Of a stretch of DNA of 64,000 nt, positions 28,429 to 37,482 are shown in pieces (position 1 is the stretch's first letter; the number at the start of each line of letters is the position of its first letter). Source of the DNA: Bordetella genomosp. 9 (GTDB taxonomy: Bacteria > Pseudomonadota > Gammaproteobacteria > Burkholderiales > Burkholderiaceae_B); NCBI RefSeq assembly GCF_002119725.1, contig NZ_CP021109.1, positions 2,480,001-2,544,000 on the forward strand, written 5' to 3'. A program made the translations under genes and the position numbers. The notes below the pieces were generated by a model that saw only the letters and a program-made list of their open reading frames with translations, was not told the DNA's origin and made no database searches.

Positions 28429-29208
28429 TCAGCGCGGCGATTCATGTCGGCGCCACGGCATGGCCACCCGCTCGAGCCACACGATCGCGCCGAACAGGGC
28501 CAGACCGATCAGGGCCAGCACGAACAGCGCCGCGAACACCCGCACCGTGTCGAACGTGCCCTGCGCCGTCATGATCACGTAGCCCAGGCCGCGCTGGGAC
28601 GACACGAACTCGCCGACGATCGCCCCCACCAGGGACAGCGAAATGGCGACCTTCATGCCCGCCAGGATGGAGGGCAATGCGCACGGCAAACGCACCTTGA
28701 AAAAGAAGTGCCGCGACGACCCCCTGAGTACCCGGCCCAGGTCGAGCACGTCGGCCGGCACGGCGCGCAGACCATGCACCGTATCGACGATGACCGCGAA
28801 TACCGCGATCAGGAAGGCGATTGCAATCTTCGGCTCGGCGCCCGTGCCGAGCCAGATGACGAACAGCGGCGCAACCGCCACCTTCGGCACGCTGTTCAGC
28901 GCCACGATGAGCGGATACAGAAGGCTTCCGAACCAACGAGAGCCGACCAGCAATACGGCGATCGCGACGCCGCCGAACACCGACAATGCGAAACCGGCCA
29001 GGGTGGTCATCACCGTGTAGAAGGCCTGGCTCGCATACCAGCCGGCATCGCTGACCAGCTCCTTGCCGATCATCGACGGCAAAGGCAGCATGACCGGCTT
29101 CACGTGCAGGAGCCGCCCCAGCAGCTCCCAAAGCAGCAGGAATGCCAGTATGGAAACCGCGCCGGCCGCGCCATGCACGAGGCCGCGCCATGACTTATTC
29201 ATGCGCAT
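28429..29208 (-). CDS. ABC transporter permease (SsuC/TauC type)
   Basis: A 259-residue permease with six helices and the BPD_transp_1 loop (EFVSSQRGLGYVIMTAQG, with the EAA-type region LRGSSRHFFFKVRLPCALPSILAG). The type imports nitrate, sulfonates, taurine, thiamine precursors and aromatic acids. Its start overlaps the ATPase gene by 14 bases. With the two preceding genes it makes a complete importer located between the molybdenum hydroxylase and the TRAP membrane genes, so it probably carries picolinate or a related pyridine acid. Confidence 0.9.
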   Translation of the reverse strand: MRMNKSWRGLVHGAAGAVSILAFLLLWELLGRLLHVKPVMLPLPSMIGKELVSDAGWYASQAFYTVMTTLAGFALSVFGGVAIAVLLVGSRWFGSLLYPLIVALNSVPKVAVAPLFVIWLGTGAEPKIAIAFLIAVFAVIVDTVHGLRAVPADVLDLGRVLRGSSRHFFFKVRLPCALPSILAGMKVAISLSLVGAIVGEFVSSQRGLGYVIMTAQGTFDTVRVFAALFVLALIGLALFGAIVWLERVAMPWRRHESPR

Positions 29209-30040
29209 CGCTTACCTCGGCTCGCATGCCATCGCGCCGTGCGTTCGCCGGACCGCCGTCCGCGCCGCCTTCGTCGATCAATCCCATGTCCTGGAAGAGG
29301 CGCCGGATGCGGCGGACGTACGCGCCGAAGGCGGGCGACTCGCGCACCGACAAGGGCCGCGGACGTGGCAAGTCGATATGCAATGTTTCGACGATGCGGC
29401 CGGGGCGCGGCGAGAACACGACCACCGTATCGGCCAGGAAGACCGCCTCGGAAATCCCATGCGTGACGAACAGCACGGTATTGCGGGTTTCCAGCCAGAT
29501 GCGCTGGAGCTCCACGTTCATCTGGTCGCGCGTCAAGGCGTCCAGCGCGCCGAACGGTTCGTCCATCAGCAGCAGGCGCGGCGAGTCTATCAGGGCGCGG
29601 CAGATGGCCGCGCGCTGCCGCATGCCGCCGGACAGCTGGTGCGGATAGCTGTCGGCGAACTCGCTCAGGCCGGTCAGGGCGAGCAGATCGCGCGCCTTGG
29701 CGGCATAGTCGTCCACGCGCTTGCGCGCGAACTCGATGGGCAACAGGACGTTGCGCCGGACCGTGCGCCAATCCAGCAAGGCGTCGCGCTGGAACACCAT
29801 TCCGATGCCATCGGGCGGTCCCTTGACCGGCCGGCCCTCGACCCGCAAATCGCCGGCGCTGATCGTCTCGAGCCCCGCCACGCAGCGCAGGAAGGTGCTC
29901 TTTCCGCAGCCGCTCGGTCCCAGGATGCTGACGAAACGGCCGGCCTGCATGCCGATGGAAACGCCGTCCAGCGCCCGCACGCACCGCTCGCCCGCGTACT
30001 GTTTGACGACGCCGGCGGCCGATACGGCATAGGTTGTCAT
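29195..30040 (-). CDS. ABC transporter ATP-binding protein (SsuB/TauB type)
   Basis: A 281-residue ATPase with Walker A GPSGCGKS, Q-loop VFQRDALLDW, signature LSGGMRQR, Walker B LLLMDEP and the H-loop THGISEA. These mark the SsuB/TauB branch. A longer C-terminal tail of about 30 residues has no recognised domain. The start overlaps the binding-protein stop by 4 bases, so the three importer genes are translationally coupled. Confidence 0.93.
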   Translation of the reverse strand: MTTYAVSAAGVVKQYAGERCVRALDGVSIGMQAGRFVSILGPSGCGKSTFLRCVAGLETISAGDLRVEGRPVKGPPDGIGMVFQRDALLDWRTVRRNVLLPIEFARKRVDDYAAKARDLLALTGLSEFADSYPHQLSGGMRQRAAICRALIDSPRLLLMDEPFGALDALTRDQMNVELQRIWLETRNTVLFVTHGISEAVFLADTVVVFSPRPGRIVETLHIDLPRPRPLSVRESPAFGAYVRRIRRLFQDMGLIDEGGADGGPANARRDGMRAEVSDAHE

Positions 30041-31089
30041 TGGGACACCATGCCGTCGAAGCGCTCCGGATGCACCAGGCCGGGAACGTAAAAACTGGAG
30101 GGATCCGCTTCGGCGGGGATCAACCCCACCGAGGACAACGTCCTTACCGCCTGGCCCCAGTCGCTGGCCTCGGGCGGGCCGATCCGGCCGCCCTGTCCGG
30201 GCGGAACGATATACGCCTTCAGCGCCCCGACCTGGCCGCGAAGTACGGCTTTGTCCAGGCGCGCCTGCGGCCGCTGCGCGAGGATGGCGGCGACGGCTTC
30301 GTCCTCGTGTCCGTCATAGATGTACTGCCAGGCGCGCGCAGTGACGCTGGCGAAGCGCGCGATCGCGTCCCGGCGCGTCTTCAGCTTTTCCTCGCTGGCG
30401 AACAGGCCGAAACTGGGCGTATTCAGGCCGAAGTCGGCAAAGCGCACCGCGGCCGATGGCCGTTTCTGCGATACGACGGGAAGAAAGAACGGAATCGTGG
30501 AAAAAGCCGCATCCGCCCGTCCGACCGCGTAGGTGGACGCCTTGCTCGCGGCGTCCACATTGACCAGCTCCACATCGCTGCGCTTCAGCTTCCCGGAGGC
30601 CAGAAACGCATCGATGAAAGGCGCCTCCAGCGACCCCGCCGTGTAGGCCACTTTGCGGCCTTTCAAGGCGGCAGGGCCGGTGATGCCGGAGTCGGCGGGG
30701 ACCAGCAGCCCGATATCGCTCTGGCCGGCGAAGACGGCCACGGCCTTTACCGGCAAGCCCTTTTCGCGCGCGATCATCATGGAAGCCAGCGCGGCATGGC
30801 CCACATCGAAGGTATCGCCCGCGCCGACGATCTGCACCGTTGTGACCGAACCGTTTCCATCCTCCAGCGCGACGTCCAAGCCGGCCTGCTTGTACCAGCC
30901 CTTTTCCTGCGCCAGATGAAACGGCGCCTGCACGCCCCAGGGGGTCCAGTCCAGCCTTACCTTCAGCGGCGCGCGCTCCTGCGCGGCCGCCGCCGGCCCC
31001 AGGCACGCCATCAGCAACGCCGCCAGGCCGGCCGCGCAGCGGCGCCGCAATCGATGGATCACGGCGGCGACTCCCATGTTCGTGTGCAT
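30037..31089 (-). CDS. ABC transporter substrate-binding protein (NMT1/THI5-like)
   Basis: A 350-residue periplasmic binding protein. The signal peptide ends around LMACLGPAAAAQ, followed by VRLDWTPWGVQAPFHLAQEKGWYKQ, the typical start of the NMT1/SsuA family that binds small N- or S-containing molecules such as pyrimidines and aromatic acids. I chose 31089 (MHTNMG) with AAGGGGAACATC upstream. Its place after the picolinate hydroxylase suggests a pyridine-carboxylate ligand; the family also fits thiamine precursors. Confidence 0.88.
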   Translation of the reverse strand: MHTNMGVAAVIHRLRRRCAAGLAALLMACLGPAAAAQERAPLKVRLDWTPWGVQAPFHLAQEKGWYKQAGLDVALEDGNGSVTTVQIVGAGDTFDVGHAALASMMIAREKGLPVKAVAVFAGQSDIGLLVPADSGITGPAALKGRKVAYTAGSLEAPFIDAFLASGKLKRSDVELVNVDAASKASTYAVGRADAAFSTIPFFLPVVSQKRPSAAVRFADFGLNTPSFGLFASEEKLKTRRDAIARFASVTARAWQYIYDGHEDEAVAAILAQRPQARLDKAVLRGQVGALKAYIVPPGQGGRIGPPEASDWGQAVRTLSSVGLIPAEADPSSFYVPGLVHPERFDGMVSQ

Positions 31090-31153
31090 GATGTTCCCCT
31101 TGTGCGCTTGCGCCGCGCCGGACCGGCGCAGGCGCATCCCGCGCGCGTTATCG

Positions 31154-32395
31154 TCAGCGGCCGCCAAACAGGCGCTTTATGCGTGCCCACAGTACGTCCA
31201 GGAAAATCCTTGTGGCGTTGATCGAAGCGGCGGGCGGCGCGGCTTCGGCCGACGGACCATCGCCCCCCTGCCCCAACCGCATGGCAACGTTCCTGCCGAA
31301 ATCCGCGATCATGCGGCGCACGAAATCCTGCACCAGGCCCGAACGGGAGAATTGCGCCAGGGGACCTTGCAAGCTGTACGCCAGCTCCACCAACACGCGG
31401 CACGCCCGCTCCCCGGTGGCCTCGACGCGGTAGGCAATGTCGCCGTTCGCCCGCGACCGGCTCAGGGTGTCCTGTCCCGCGCCGCGAAATACGGCGCGCA
31501 TGGCGGCATCGTCGCGGTCCAGGCGGGCGGCGCCGCTGAACGCGGCGCGCATGGGACCGAACTTCACGGCGATGGCGCCCTTGACCCGGTCGCCTTCCTG
31601 TGCCTCGATGCGCGCGCCCGGCAGGCAGGCCGCCACCGCCGGCAGATCGGTCATGAAGGCCCATGCCTGCTCGGCTGGAAAGGGAAGCTCGAAACTGCCG
31701 TCGATCCGGTTCGTCCTGCCGCCCGCGGCAGTCTGGCTGGGGACGTCCTCGGACACGGCCGCGGCCGTCACGGCCGTCGCGCCGGCCGCCGCACCGGAAG
31801 AGGCAACCGGCGCTGACGACGCTGCCGGGACGAAAGCCTGGAAGACCGTCTGCGCCGGCGCAAGCGGCGCCGCCTCGCCCGGCACGCCGGCGGCGCCCGA
31901 GCGCAACGCGTCGACCTGCGCATCCGGCGTGTGCCGCAGCTCGGCCAGCACCGACATCACGGCGGCCACGATGCCCATGTAGCCGGTGCACCTGCAAAGA
32001 TTGCCAGACAGCTCCAGGCGGACGCGCGCCTCGTCGGCATCGGGCAGCCGCAGCACGATATCCCGCGCCGTGGCCAGCATGCCCGGCGTGCAATAACCGC
32101 ACTGCAGCGCGTGGTGCCGATGGAAGGCTTCGCGCAGGCGGCGCATCACCGGATCGCCATCGTAGCCTTCGATCGTCGTCACACGCCGCCCCTCGCATGC
32201 GACGGCATAAGAGATGCATGCGCGGACAGGCGCACCGTCGAGCAGCACCGTGCAGGCGCCGCACACGCCATGCTCGCAACCCAGGTGCGTGCCGGTCAGC
32301 CTGAGCCGGTCACGCAGAAAGTCGCCCAGGTGCATGCGAGGCGGCGCATCATCCGTCACGCGTGCGCCGTTCACTTCCATCGTTACCTGCGTCAT
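31154..32395 (-). CDS. Molybdenum hydroxylase [2Fe-2S] subunit fused to a CoxG-like domain
   Basis: A 413-residue fusion. The first ~155 residues are a CoxS-type small subunit: GCEHGVCGACTVLLDG (plant-type 2Fe-2S) and HALQCGYCTPGM with GNLCRCTGY (second cluster). After an Ala-rich linker (about 170-230), the rest is an SRPBCC/CoxG domain (DGSFELPFPAEQAWAFMTDL, VAACLPGARIE) ending in a basic amphipathic helix (IFLDVLWARIKRLFGGR). CoxG attaches CO dehydrogenase to the membrane and mediates quinone reduction in other bacteria, so this protein probably docks the enzyme at the membrane. The start at 32395 overlaps the FAD-subunit stop by 4 bases; longer in-frame ATGs upstream are antisense-type noise. 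Confidence 0.9.
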   Translation of the reverse strand: MTQVTMEVNGARVTDDAPPRMHLGDFLRDRLRLTGTHLGCEHGVCGACTVLLDGAPVRACISYAVACEGRRVTTIEGYDGDPVMRRLREAFHRHHALQCGYCTPGMLATARDIVLRLPDADEARVRLELSGNLCRCTGYMGIVAAVMSVLAELRHTPDAQVDALRSGAAGVPGEAAPLAPAQTVFQAFVPAASSAPVASSGAAAGATAVTAAAVSEDVPSQTAAGGRTNRIDGSFELPFPAEQAWAFMTDLPAVAACLPGARIEAQEGDRVKGAIAVKFGPMRAAFSGAARLDRDDAAMRAVFRGAGQDTLSRSRANGDIAYRVEATGERACRVLVELAYSLQGPLAQFSRSGLVQDFVRRMIADFGRNVAMRLGQGGDGPSAEAAPPAASINATRIFLDVLWARIKRLFGGR

Positions 32396-33234
32396 TGTGC
32401 CTGTCCTTTTCCCACGGCTTGCGCCAGGCAGCGCTGCACCGCCGCAACGTGCAACTGGCGATGTGATTCGTCCTTGTCCGGCATGGCTCGCGCCACTTCC
32501 GCGGCGATCGCGTCGGCGTCCAGCGCTGCGCCGGCGTCGCGCGCGACCCGCCCGGCAAGCGCCATGAGCAGACGCGGTGCGCCGTCCAGCGCCCCCAAGG
32601 CGATCCGCGCCGTGCCGCTGCGCGGATCGAACCACGCGGCGCAACTGGCCTCGGCGAACTCGCCGGTCTTGCGGCAGAACTTGTAGTACCCCCAGCGGGC
32701 ATGCTCGCTGCCGGCCGGCACGTGCACCGCCTGTATCAGTTCGTCCTCGCCGATCTCGGTGGTATAGGCGCCCTGCATCCAGACGTCGGCATCCACCTGG
32801 CGGACGCCGGCGCCGCCGGCGATTTCGATGCGGGCGCCCAGGGCCGCCATGGCCACCACCCAATCGGCCGCAGGGTCGGCGTGCGCCAGGCTGCCGCCCA
32901 GGGTGCCGCGGTTGCGCACGGCGCGATACGCGATACCCGCGGCCACCCGCCGCAACGGCGACTCGCGCAGGGGCGCGTGGATTCCGTCCTCGATCTCGGC
33001 GTGCGTGACGGCGGCGCCAACGCGTACGCTGTCGCCTTCCCGCGTCACCGCTCGCAAGGCATCGATACCCGAGATATCGACGACGGCGGCGGGACGCGAC
33101 AGCCGCAGGTTGAGCATCGGGCCGAGCGACTGCCCCCCGGCCATCAGCTTGGCGCGACCGTCGTGGTCGCGCAGCGCGCTCAACGCGTGCGCCACGGAAG
33201 TGGCGCGGATATAGTCGAACTTCGCGGCTTTCAT
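32392..33234 (-). CDS. Molybdenum hydroxylase FAD subunit (CoxM-like), picolinate dehydrogenase
   Basis: A 280-residue FAD-binding subunit of the xanthine dehydrogenase family. AGGQSLGPMLNLRL and TLGGSLAHADPAAD are the two FAD-contact motifs. It passes electrons between the iron-sulfur subunit and the next acceptor. It is coupled to the [2Fe-2S]-CoxG gene and lies 7 bp after the catalytic subunit gene. By pathway logic and homology to the pic locus of Alcaligenes faecalis the enzyme is picolinate 6-dehydrogenase (PicA); I do not assign component numbers. Confidence 0.9.
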   Translation of the reverse strand: MKAAKFDYIRATSVAHALSALRDHDGRAKLMAGGQSLGPMLNLRLSRPAAVVDISGIDALRAVTREGDSVRVGAAVTHAEIEDGIHAPLRESPLRRVAAGIAYRAVRNRGTLGGSLAHADPAADWVVAMAALGARIEIAGGAGVRQVDADVWMQGAYTTEIGEDELIQAVHVPAGSEHARWGYYKFCRKTGEFAEASCAAWFDPRSGTARIALGALDGAPRLLMALAGRVARDAGAALDADAIAAEVARAMPDKDESHRQLHVAAVQRCLAQAVGKGQAQ

Positions 33235-33241
33235 AGTCTCC

Positions 33242-35668
33242 TCAGATCGCCGGTGCCGGCTCCGCCTGATGCCCAGCTGCGAGGGCCGCCTCGTTTCCGC
33301 CGCCCCGGCGCCCCTGTGCGATGGCCTGCAGCACGCGATGGGGCGTCAATGGCGTCTCGGCCAATTCAGCGGCCCCGAGGCTGCGCAGCGCGTCATTGAC
33401 TGCGTTGAAGAGCACCGCCGGCGGCGCGATGGCGCCGCCTTCGCCCATGCCTTTGGCGCCGAATTCGGTATGCGGCGATGGCGTTTCGAAATGGTGCATC
33501 CGGATATGCGGCACCTCGGTCGCGCCCGGCAGCATGTAGTCGGCAAGCGTGGACGCCAGCGGCTGGCCGTTGGCGTCGTACGGCGTTTCCTCGTAGAACG
33601 CCGTGCCGATGCCCTGCGCGATGCCCCCGATGGTCTGGCCCTCGACCACCATCGGATTGATCATGGTTCCGCAATCCTCGACCACGACGTAATCCAGAAT
33701 CTCGACGCCGCCGGTAGCCGGGTCCACCGCCACGGTCGCCGCGTGGCTGGCATAGGTGAAGCAGCCTGTATCGACCTTGGGCTTGTAGCCGACGGTGACT
33801 TCCAGCCCAGCCGGATCCACGTCAGCCGGCAAGCGATGCGGCCGCAGATACCAGGCGTCGGCCACGTCCTTGATGGAAACGGTCTGGCCGCCGGCCGCGA
33901 AGCCGTCCTCTCGCAGCGACAACTGGTCGGCTTCCGCGCCCAGCAAATGTCCCGCGATGTGAACCACGCGCGGCAGCAGCCGCTTGCAAGCCTGCGACAC
34001 GGCGCCGCCCGACATCACCAGCGAGCGCGACGCGTAGGTCCCGGTGGAGAACGGGGTTTGCCCCGTGTCGCCGTGCAGCACCTTGATCCGGTTGATCGGA
34101 ATGCCCAGGATCTCGTTGGCGATCTGCGCAAAGGTGGTTTCCATGCCCTGTCCGTGCGAGTGCACACCGACGCGGATCTCCAGCCCGCCGTCCGGCGTGA
34201 TCCGCACGGTGGCCTGGTCGAAGCCGGGAATCACGGGCGTACCCCAGGCCGCGAACACGGAAGTGCCGTGCGCGGCCTGCTCGGTATAGGTGGCCACGCC
34301 CAGGCCGATCCGCCGCCCATCCGGTTCGCCGAGCCGCTGCCGCGCGCGGACCGCCGGCGCATCGATCATCTCCAGCGCCTTGCGCAGGCTGGCGGGGTAA
34401 TCGCCGCTGTCCAGATGTTTGTTCGTGACGTTGACATACGGCATCTGCTCGGGCTTCACCAGGTTTTCCAGGCGGACCTCCCAGGGTTCGCGCCCGACTT
34501 CCCTGGCGATGGCGTCCATCATCAATTCCATGGCGAAACACACGCCGGTTCGCGCCACGCCGCGGTACGGCACGAAGCCGGGCTTGTTCGTGGCGACGGC
34601 CTGGGTGACGCAGCGATAGCCGCGGAAGGCGTACGGCCCCGGCAGGTTGCCAACGGCCTGCCCGGGCTCGAGCCCGATGGTGAAGGGCCACACCGAGTAC
34701 GCGCCGCCGTCGATGGCGATGCGCGCGTCCAGGGCGAGCAGCTTGCCGCGCCTGTCGGCGTACGCCGTCAACTCGTAATGGTGCTCGCGGGAATTGGCTC
34801 CCGCCGTCAGGTGTTCGCGGCGGTCCTCGATGAAGCGGAAAGGCCGCCGATAGGTTTTGGCGAGCCATGCCACGCAAAGCTCCTCCTGCTGGAGCACGCA
34901 CTTGTACCCGAAGGCGCCGCCCACATCCGGCGAGATGACTCGCACACGGCCCTGGTCCAGCCCCAGGCACTCGGCCAGGATCGTGCGGATCATGTGCGGC
35001 ACCTGCGTGGCGCTGTAGACGACCAATTGATCGGCCTGATGATCCCAGTACGCCAGCACGGCTTTGCCTTCCATCGGCACCATGCACTGCCGCGCCAGGC
35101 GCATCCGCCGATGCACCACGACATCGGCCTGTGCCGCAAGCGCATCGAAATCGCGGTCGGCGTTCAGCGTGACGAATACGTTGTTTTTCCAGCCGGGATG
35201 CACGAACTCCCCGGTGGCAGCCTGCGCCGCGGCCACGTCCGCATACACAGGCAGGTCCTCGTAATCCACCTCGATCGCCTCGGCGTAATCCTCGGCCTCG
35301 GCCCGGGTAGCCGCGAAAACCATGGCTACCGGCTCGCCGACGAAGCGCACCTTGCCGCACGCCAATGGGGGCTGGGCCGACGACTGGTAGGTGGGAAGGG
35401 TCGAGTCCGCCACGATATCGCTGGCATCGGCCATGTCGGCGCGCAGCACGGTGAAGGCCCTTACGCTATCGTCAACCCGCACGGCCGCGATGCGCGCGTG
35501 TGCGAGCGGGCTGCGGAGGAACGCCACCTCGGACAGCCCTGGCATCGCCATGTCCGCCACGAAGTGGCCCTTGCCATGCAGATGCCGGATATCCTCCTTG
35601 CGGGGCACGCGCGCGCCCACGCCCTCGGGCTTCGCCGGTGCCTGCCCGTGCTCGCCGGAATGCGTCAT
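33242..35668 (-). CDS. Molybdenum hydroxylase catalytic subunit (xanthine dehydrogenase/CoxL family)
   Basis: An 808-residue molybdopterin-cytosine-dinucleotide-type large subunit. RFVGEPVAMVFA, GGAFGYK, VPYRGVARTG and the C-terminal GMGEGGAIAPPAV (with the catalytic Glu) mark the hydroxylase family. The CoxL active-site loop that carries the Cu-binding Cys in CO dehydrogenase is absent: the corresponding segment is VPYRGVARTG, so CO oxidation is excluded. The start at 35668 has GGGAGGAAACGAG before it. In this operon it is best read as the enzyme hydroxylating picolinate to 6-hydroxypicolinate using water as oxygen source. Confidence 0.92.
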   Translation of the reverse strand: MTHSGEHGQAPAKPEGVGARVPRKEDIRHLHGKGHFVADMAMPGLSEVAFLRSPLAHARIAAVRVDDSVRAFTVLRADMADASDIVADSTLPTYQSSAQPPLACGKVRFVGEPVAMVFAATRAEAEDYAEAIEVDYEDLPVYADVAAAQAATGEFVHPGWKNNVFVTLNADRDFDALAAQADVVVHRRMRLARQCMVPMEGKAVLAYWDHQADQLVVYSATQVPHMIRTILAECLGLDQGRVRVISPDVGGAFGYKCVLQQEELCVAWLAKTYRRPFRFIEDRREHLTAGANSREHHYELTAYADRRGKLLALDARIAIDGGAYSVWPFTIGLEPGQAVGNLPGPYAFRGYRCVTQAVATNKPGFVPYRGVARTGVCFAMELMMDAIAREVGREPWEVRLENLVKPEQMPYVNVTNKHLDSGDYPASLRKALEMIDAPAVRARQRLGEPDGRRIGLGVATYTEQAAHGTSVFAAWGTPVIPGFDQATVRITPDGGLEIRVGVHSHGQGMETTFAQIANEILGIPINRIKVLHGDTGQTPFSTGTYASRSLVMSGGAVSQACKRLLPRVVHIAGHLLGAEADQLSLREDGFAAGGQTVSIKDVADAWYLRPHRLPADVDPAGLEVTVGYKPKVDTGCFTYASHAATVAVDPATGGVEILDYVVVEDCGTMINPMVVEGQTIGGIAQGIGTAFYEETPYDANGQPLASTLADYMLPGATEVPHIRMHHFETPSPHTEFGAKGMGEGGAIAPPAVLFNAVNDALRSLGAAELAETPLTPHRVLQAIAQGRRGGGNEAALAAGHQAEPAPAI

Positions 35669-35688
35669 CTCGTTTCCTCCCGCCATCT

Positions 35689-36792
35689 CTATTTGGATTG
35701 GCTGCGCGCCACTTCGGCAAACGTATAGTTGTCCAGCGCGCTTTCGGCCAGCCGGAACCAGCCTGCCTCGTCCTGCTGGAACTTCTTCCAGCCCGGATAC
35801 AGCGCATGGAAGTCCGGATTCTTGGCGGCCAGTTCCTCCCATAGCTCCTGGGATGCCTTATAGACGGCGTCCATGACTTCCTTGGGGAAGTAGCGCACCT
35901 TGGCGCCGTTGGCGATCAGTTGACGAAGTGCCGCGGGGTTGCGCGCGTCGTAGTTGGCCAGCATGCGCATCGTCTGCTCGCCGGCCGCGCATTCGAAGGC
36001 CGCCTTGTACGCTGGCGGCAGCGACTCCCATGCCTTATCGTGAACCATCGCCGTGATCGACGCGCTACCCTCGAACCAGCCCGGCGAATAGTAGTAAGGG
36101 GCGACCTTGTTGAAGCCCAGCTTGGCGTCGTCATAGGGACCGATCCACTCGGCCGCGTCGATCGTGCCCTTTTCCAGCGCGGGATAGATATCGCCGGGCG
36201 GGATCTGTTGCGGAATCACGCCAAGCTTGGTCAGCACCATGCCGCCGATTCCACCGATGCGCATGTTCATGCCGTTCAAGTCCGCAACGGACTTGATCTC
36301 CTTGCGGTACCAGCCGCCCATCTGCACGCCGACGTTGCCGCATACGTGATTGACGACGTTGTACTTCCTGTACAGCGCCCGCAGTTGCTCAAGCCCGCCG
36401 CCATAATGGATCCACGCATTGTGCTGCCGCGCGTTCAAGCCGAACGACAGGCCCGTGTCGAACGTGAACGCCGTGTTCTTGCCGATATAGGCCGTACTCA
36501 GCACATGGTTGCATTCCACCGTCCCGTTGCTGACCGCGTCCATGTTCTGGGCCGGCGGCACCAGCTCGCCGCCTGGAAATGGGCGAATCTCGAATTTGCC
36601 TTCGGTCAATTGTGCGACACGCTTGCAGAGTTCCTCCGCGGATCCGTAGATCGTATCGAGGCTCTTCGGCCAACTGGTGGACATGCGCCAGCGAACCGCG
36701 GGATTGGATTGCGCGATTGCCGGCGCGGCGACGCCGGCAAGGCCAGCGCCCGCGGCGCCCGCGGCATGTGCGAGGAATCGTCGTCGTTGCAT
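35689..36792 (-). CDS. dctP: TRAP transporter substrate-binding protein (DctP), Tat-exported
   Basis: A 367-residue extracytoplasmic receptor. The N-terminus MQRRRFLAHAAGAAG-AGLAG is a Tat-like signal (RRRFL), and the mature part begins around VRWRMSTSWPKSLDTIYG, the TAXI/DctP group that binds 2-oxo and aromatic acids (TSWP). AAGGGGGCTGTT precedes the start. As the first gene of a nine-gene operon ending in dctQM, it is the receptor of that TRAP system; the substrate is inferred to be picolinate. Confidence 0.92.
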   Translation of the reverse strand: MQRRRFLAHAAGAAGAGLAGVAAPAIAQSNPAVRWRMSTSWPKSLDTIYGSAEELCKRVAQLTEGKFEIRPFPGGELVPPAQNMDAVSNGTVECNHVLSTAYIGKNTAFTFDTGLSFGLNARQHNAWIHYGGGLEQLRALYRKYNVVNHVCGNVGVQMGGWYRKEIKSVADLNGMNMRIGGIGGMVLTKLGVIPQQIPPGDIYPALEKGTIDAAEWIGPYDDAKLGFNKVAPYYYSPGWFEGSASITAMVHDKAWESLPPAYKAAFECAAGEQTMRMLANYDARNPAALRQLIANGAKVRYFPKEVMDAVYKASQELWEELAAKNPDFHALYPGWKKFQQDEAGWFRLAESALDNYTFAEVARSQSK

Positions 36793-36850
36793 AACAGCCC
36801 CCTTGAGAATTCGGGATGTCCGCAGGCTCCCGATAATGGCCGAAAAAAAC

Positions 36851-36884
36851 GTAAGTACACTGACCTGTTAGTCAGCATACTGAC
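36851..36884. promoter_or_regulatory. Two PicR-type operator boxes, dctP-picA side
   Basis: GTAAGTACACTGAC (36851-36864) and GTCAGCATACTGAC (36871-36884) lie 20 bp apart, start to start, and 59-92 bases before the dctP start. Both are variants of TCAG-N4-CTGA. The 20-bp step places both on the same face of the helix. Confidence 0.75.
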
Positions 36885-37121
36885 GGAGTTGTGGAGTGTC
36901 AACGAGGATTACCCGTGGTATTTCGCGGCGGCGGCAGCATGCGGAAATCATGCGCCAGAATCGCTCCGGATACGCTTCGTTATGGCGCACCGTGCACCAT
37001 AAGAAGCCTTGCATAGGGAGATCTTTCTTATGCAGCATGCAGGACGGGCCCTATTCTCCCGGCTGGGCGGCGGTCCGTTTGCAACACCCGGGAAATCCCT
37101 AGCACCCTCTCCCTTTTTTTG

Positions 37122-37157
37122 GGCAGTACACTGAACATTAATACTCAGCATACTGAT
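37122..37157. promoter_or_regulatory. Two PicR-type operator boxes, Rieske operon side
   Basis: GGCAGTACACTGAA (37122-37135) and CTCAGCATACTGAT (37144-37157) lie 22 bp apart, just before the ferredoxin start at 37167. Repressor bound here would overlap the transcription start or ribosome-binding region. Confidence 0.75.
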
Positions 37158-37166
37158 GGAAACGCC

Positions 37167-37478
37167 ATGAAATGGATAAGAATCGCGCCTGCGGACGCAC
37201 TCGATAACGATGAAGTCATGGCCGTCGATGCCGGCGGCAAGCAACTGGCCCTGTACCGCAGCGAAGACGCGTTTTTCCTTTCCGACAACGTCTGTACCCA
37301 CGCCTATGCCCTGTTGTCGGACGGCTATCTGGAAGACGGTTGCATCGAATGCCCCCTGCACCAGGCTCGTTTCGACATCCGGACGGGCAAGGCGCTATGC
37401 GCGCCGGCAACGGCCGACATCCGGGTTTATCCCGTGAAGGTCGAGGACGGCCAGGTGCTGGCCGACATCTCGGGCTGA
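37167..37478 (+). CDS. Rieske [2Fe-2S] ferredoxin of the hydroxylase system
   Basis: A 103-residue Rieske ferredoxin. CTHAYALLSDGYLEDG-CIECPLHQ provides the C-x-H and C-x-x-H ligands. It carries electrons from the reductase encoded 4 bases downstream to the oxygenase alpha subunit. I chose the start at 37167 (MKWIRIA), because a longer version would read through the operator boxes. Expected to be one component of the four-part 6-hydroxypicolinate 3-monooxygenase. Confidence 0.92.
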   Translation: MKWIRIAPADALDNDEVMAVDAGGKQLALYRSEDAFFLSDNVCTHAYALLSDGYLEDGCIECPLHQARFDIRTGKALCAPATADIRVYPVKVEDGQVLADISG

Positions 37479-37482
37479 CCCC

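Larger units (their letters stand above)
36793..37166. promoter_or_regulatory. Divergent promoter region of the two picolinate operons
   Basis: This 374-bp gap lies between dctP (minus) and the Rieske ferredoxin gene (plus). It is markedly AT-richer than its neighbours and holds two pairs of PicR-type boxes, one next to each operon. I see no convincing gene in it. Confidence 0.8.

Noticed and set aside
33242..35668. Aerobic CO dehydrogenase large subunit
   Set aside because: The Cys-containing Cu-binding loop of true CoxL is absent (VPYRGVARTG instead), and the locus is for a pyridine acid.
36896..37102. Short plus-strand ORF in the divergent pic promoter region
   Set aside because: Unlike known proteins, no ribosome-binding site, and it lies in a region better explained as promoter DNA.
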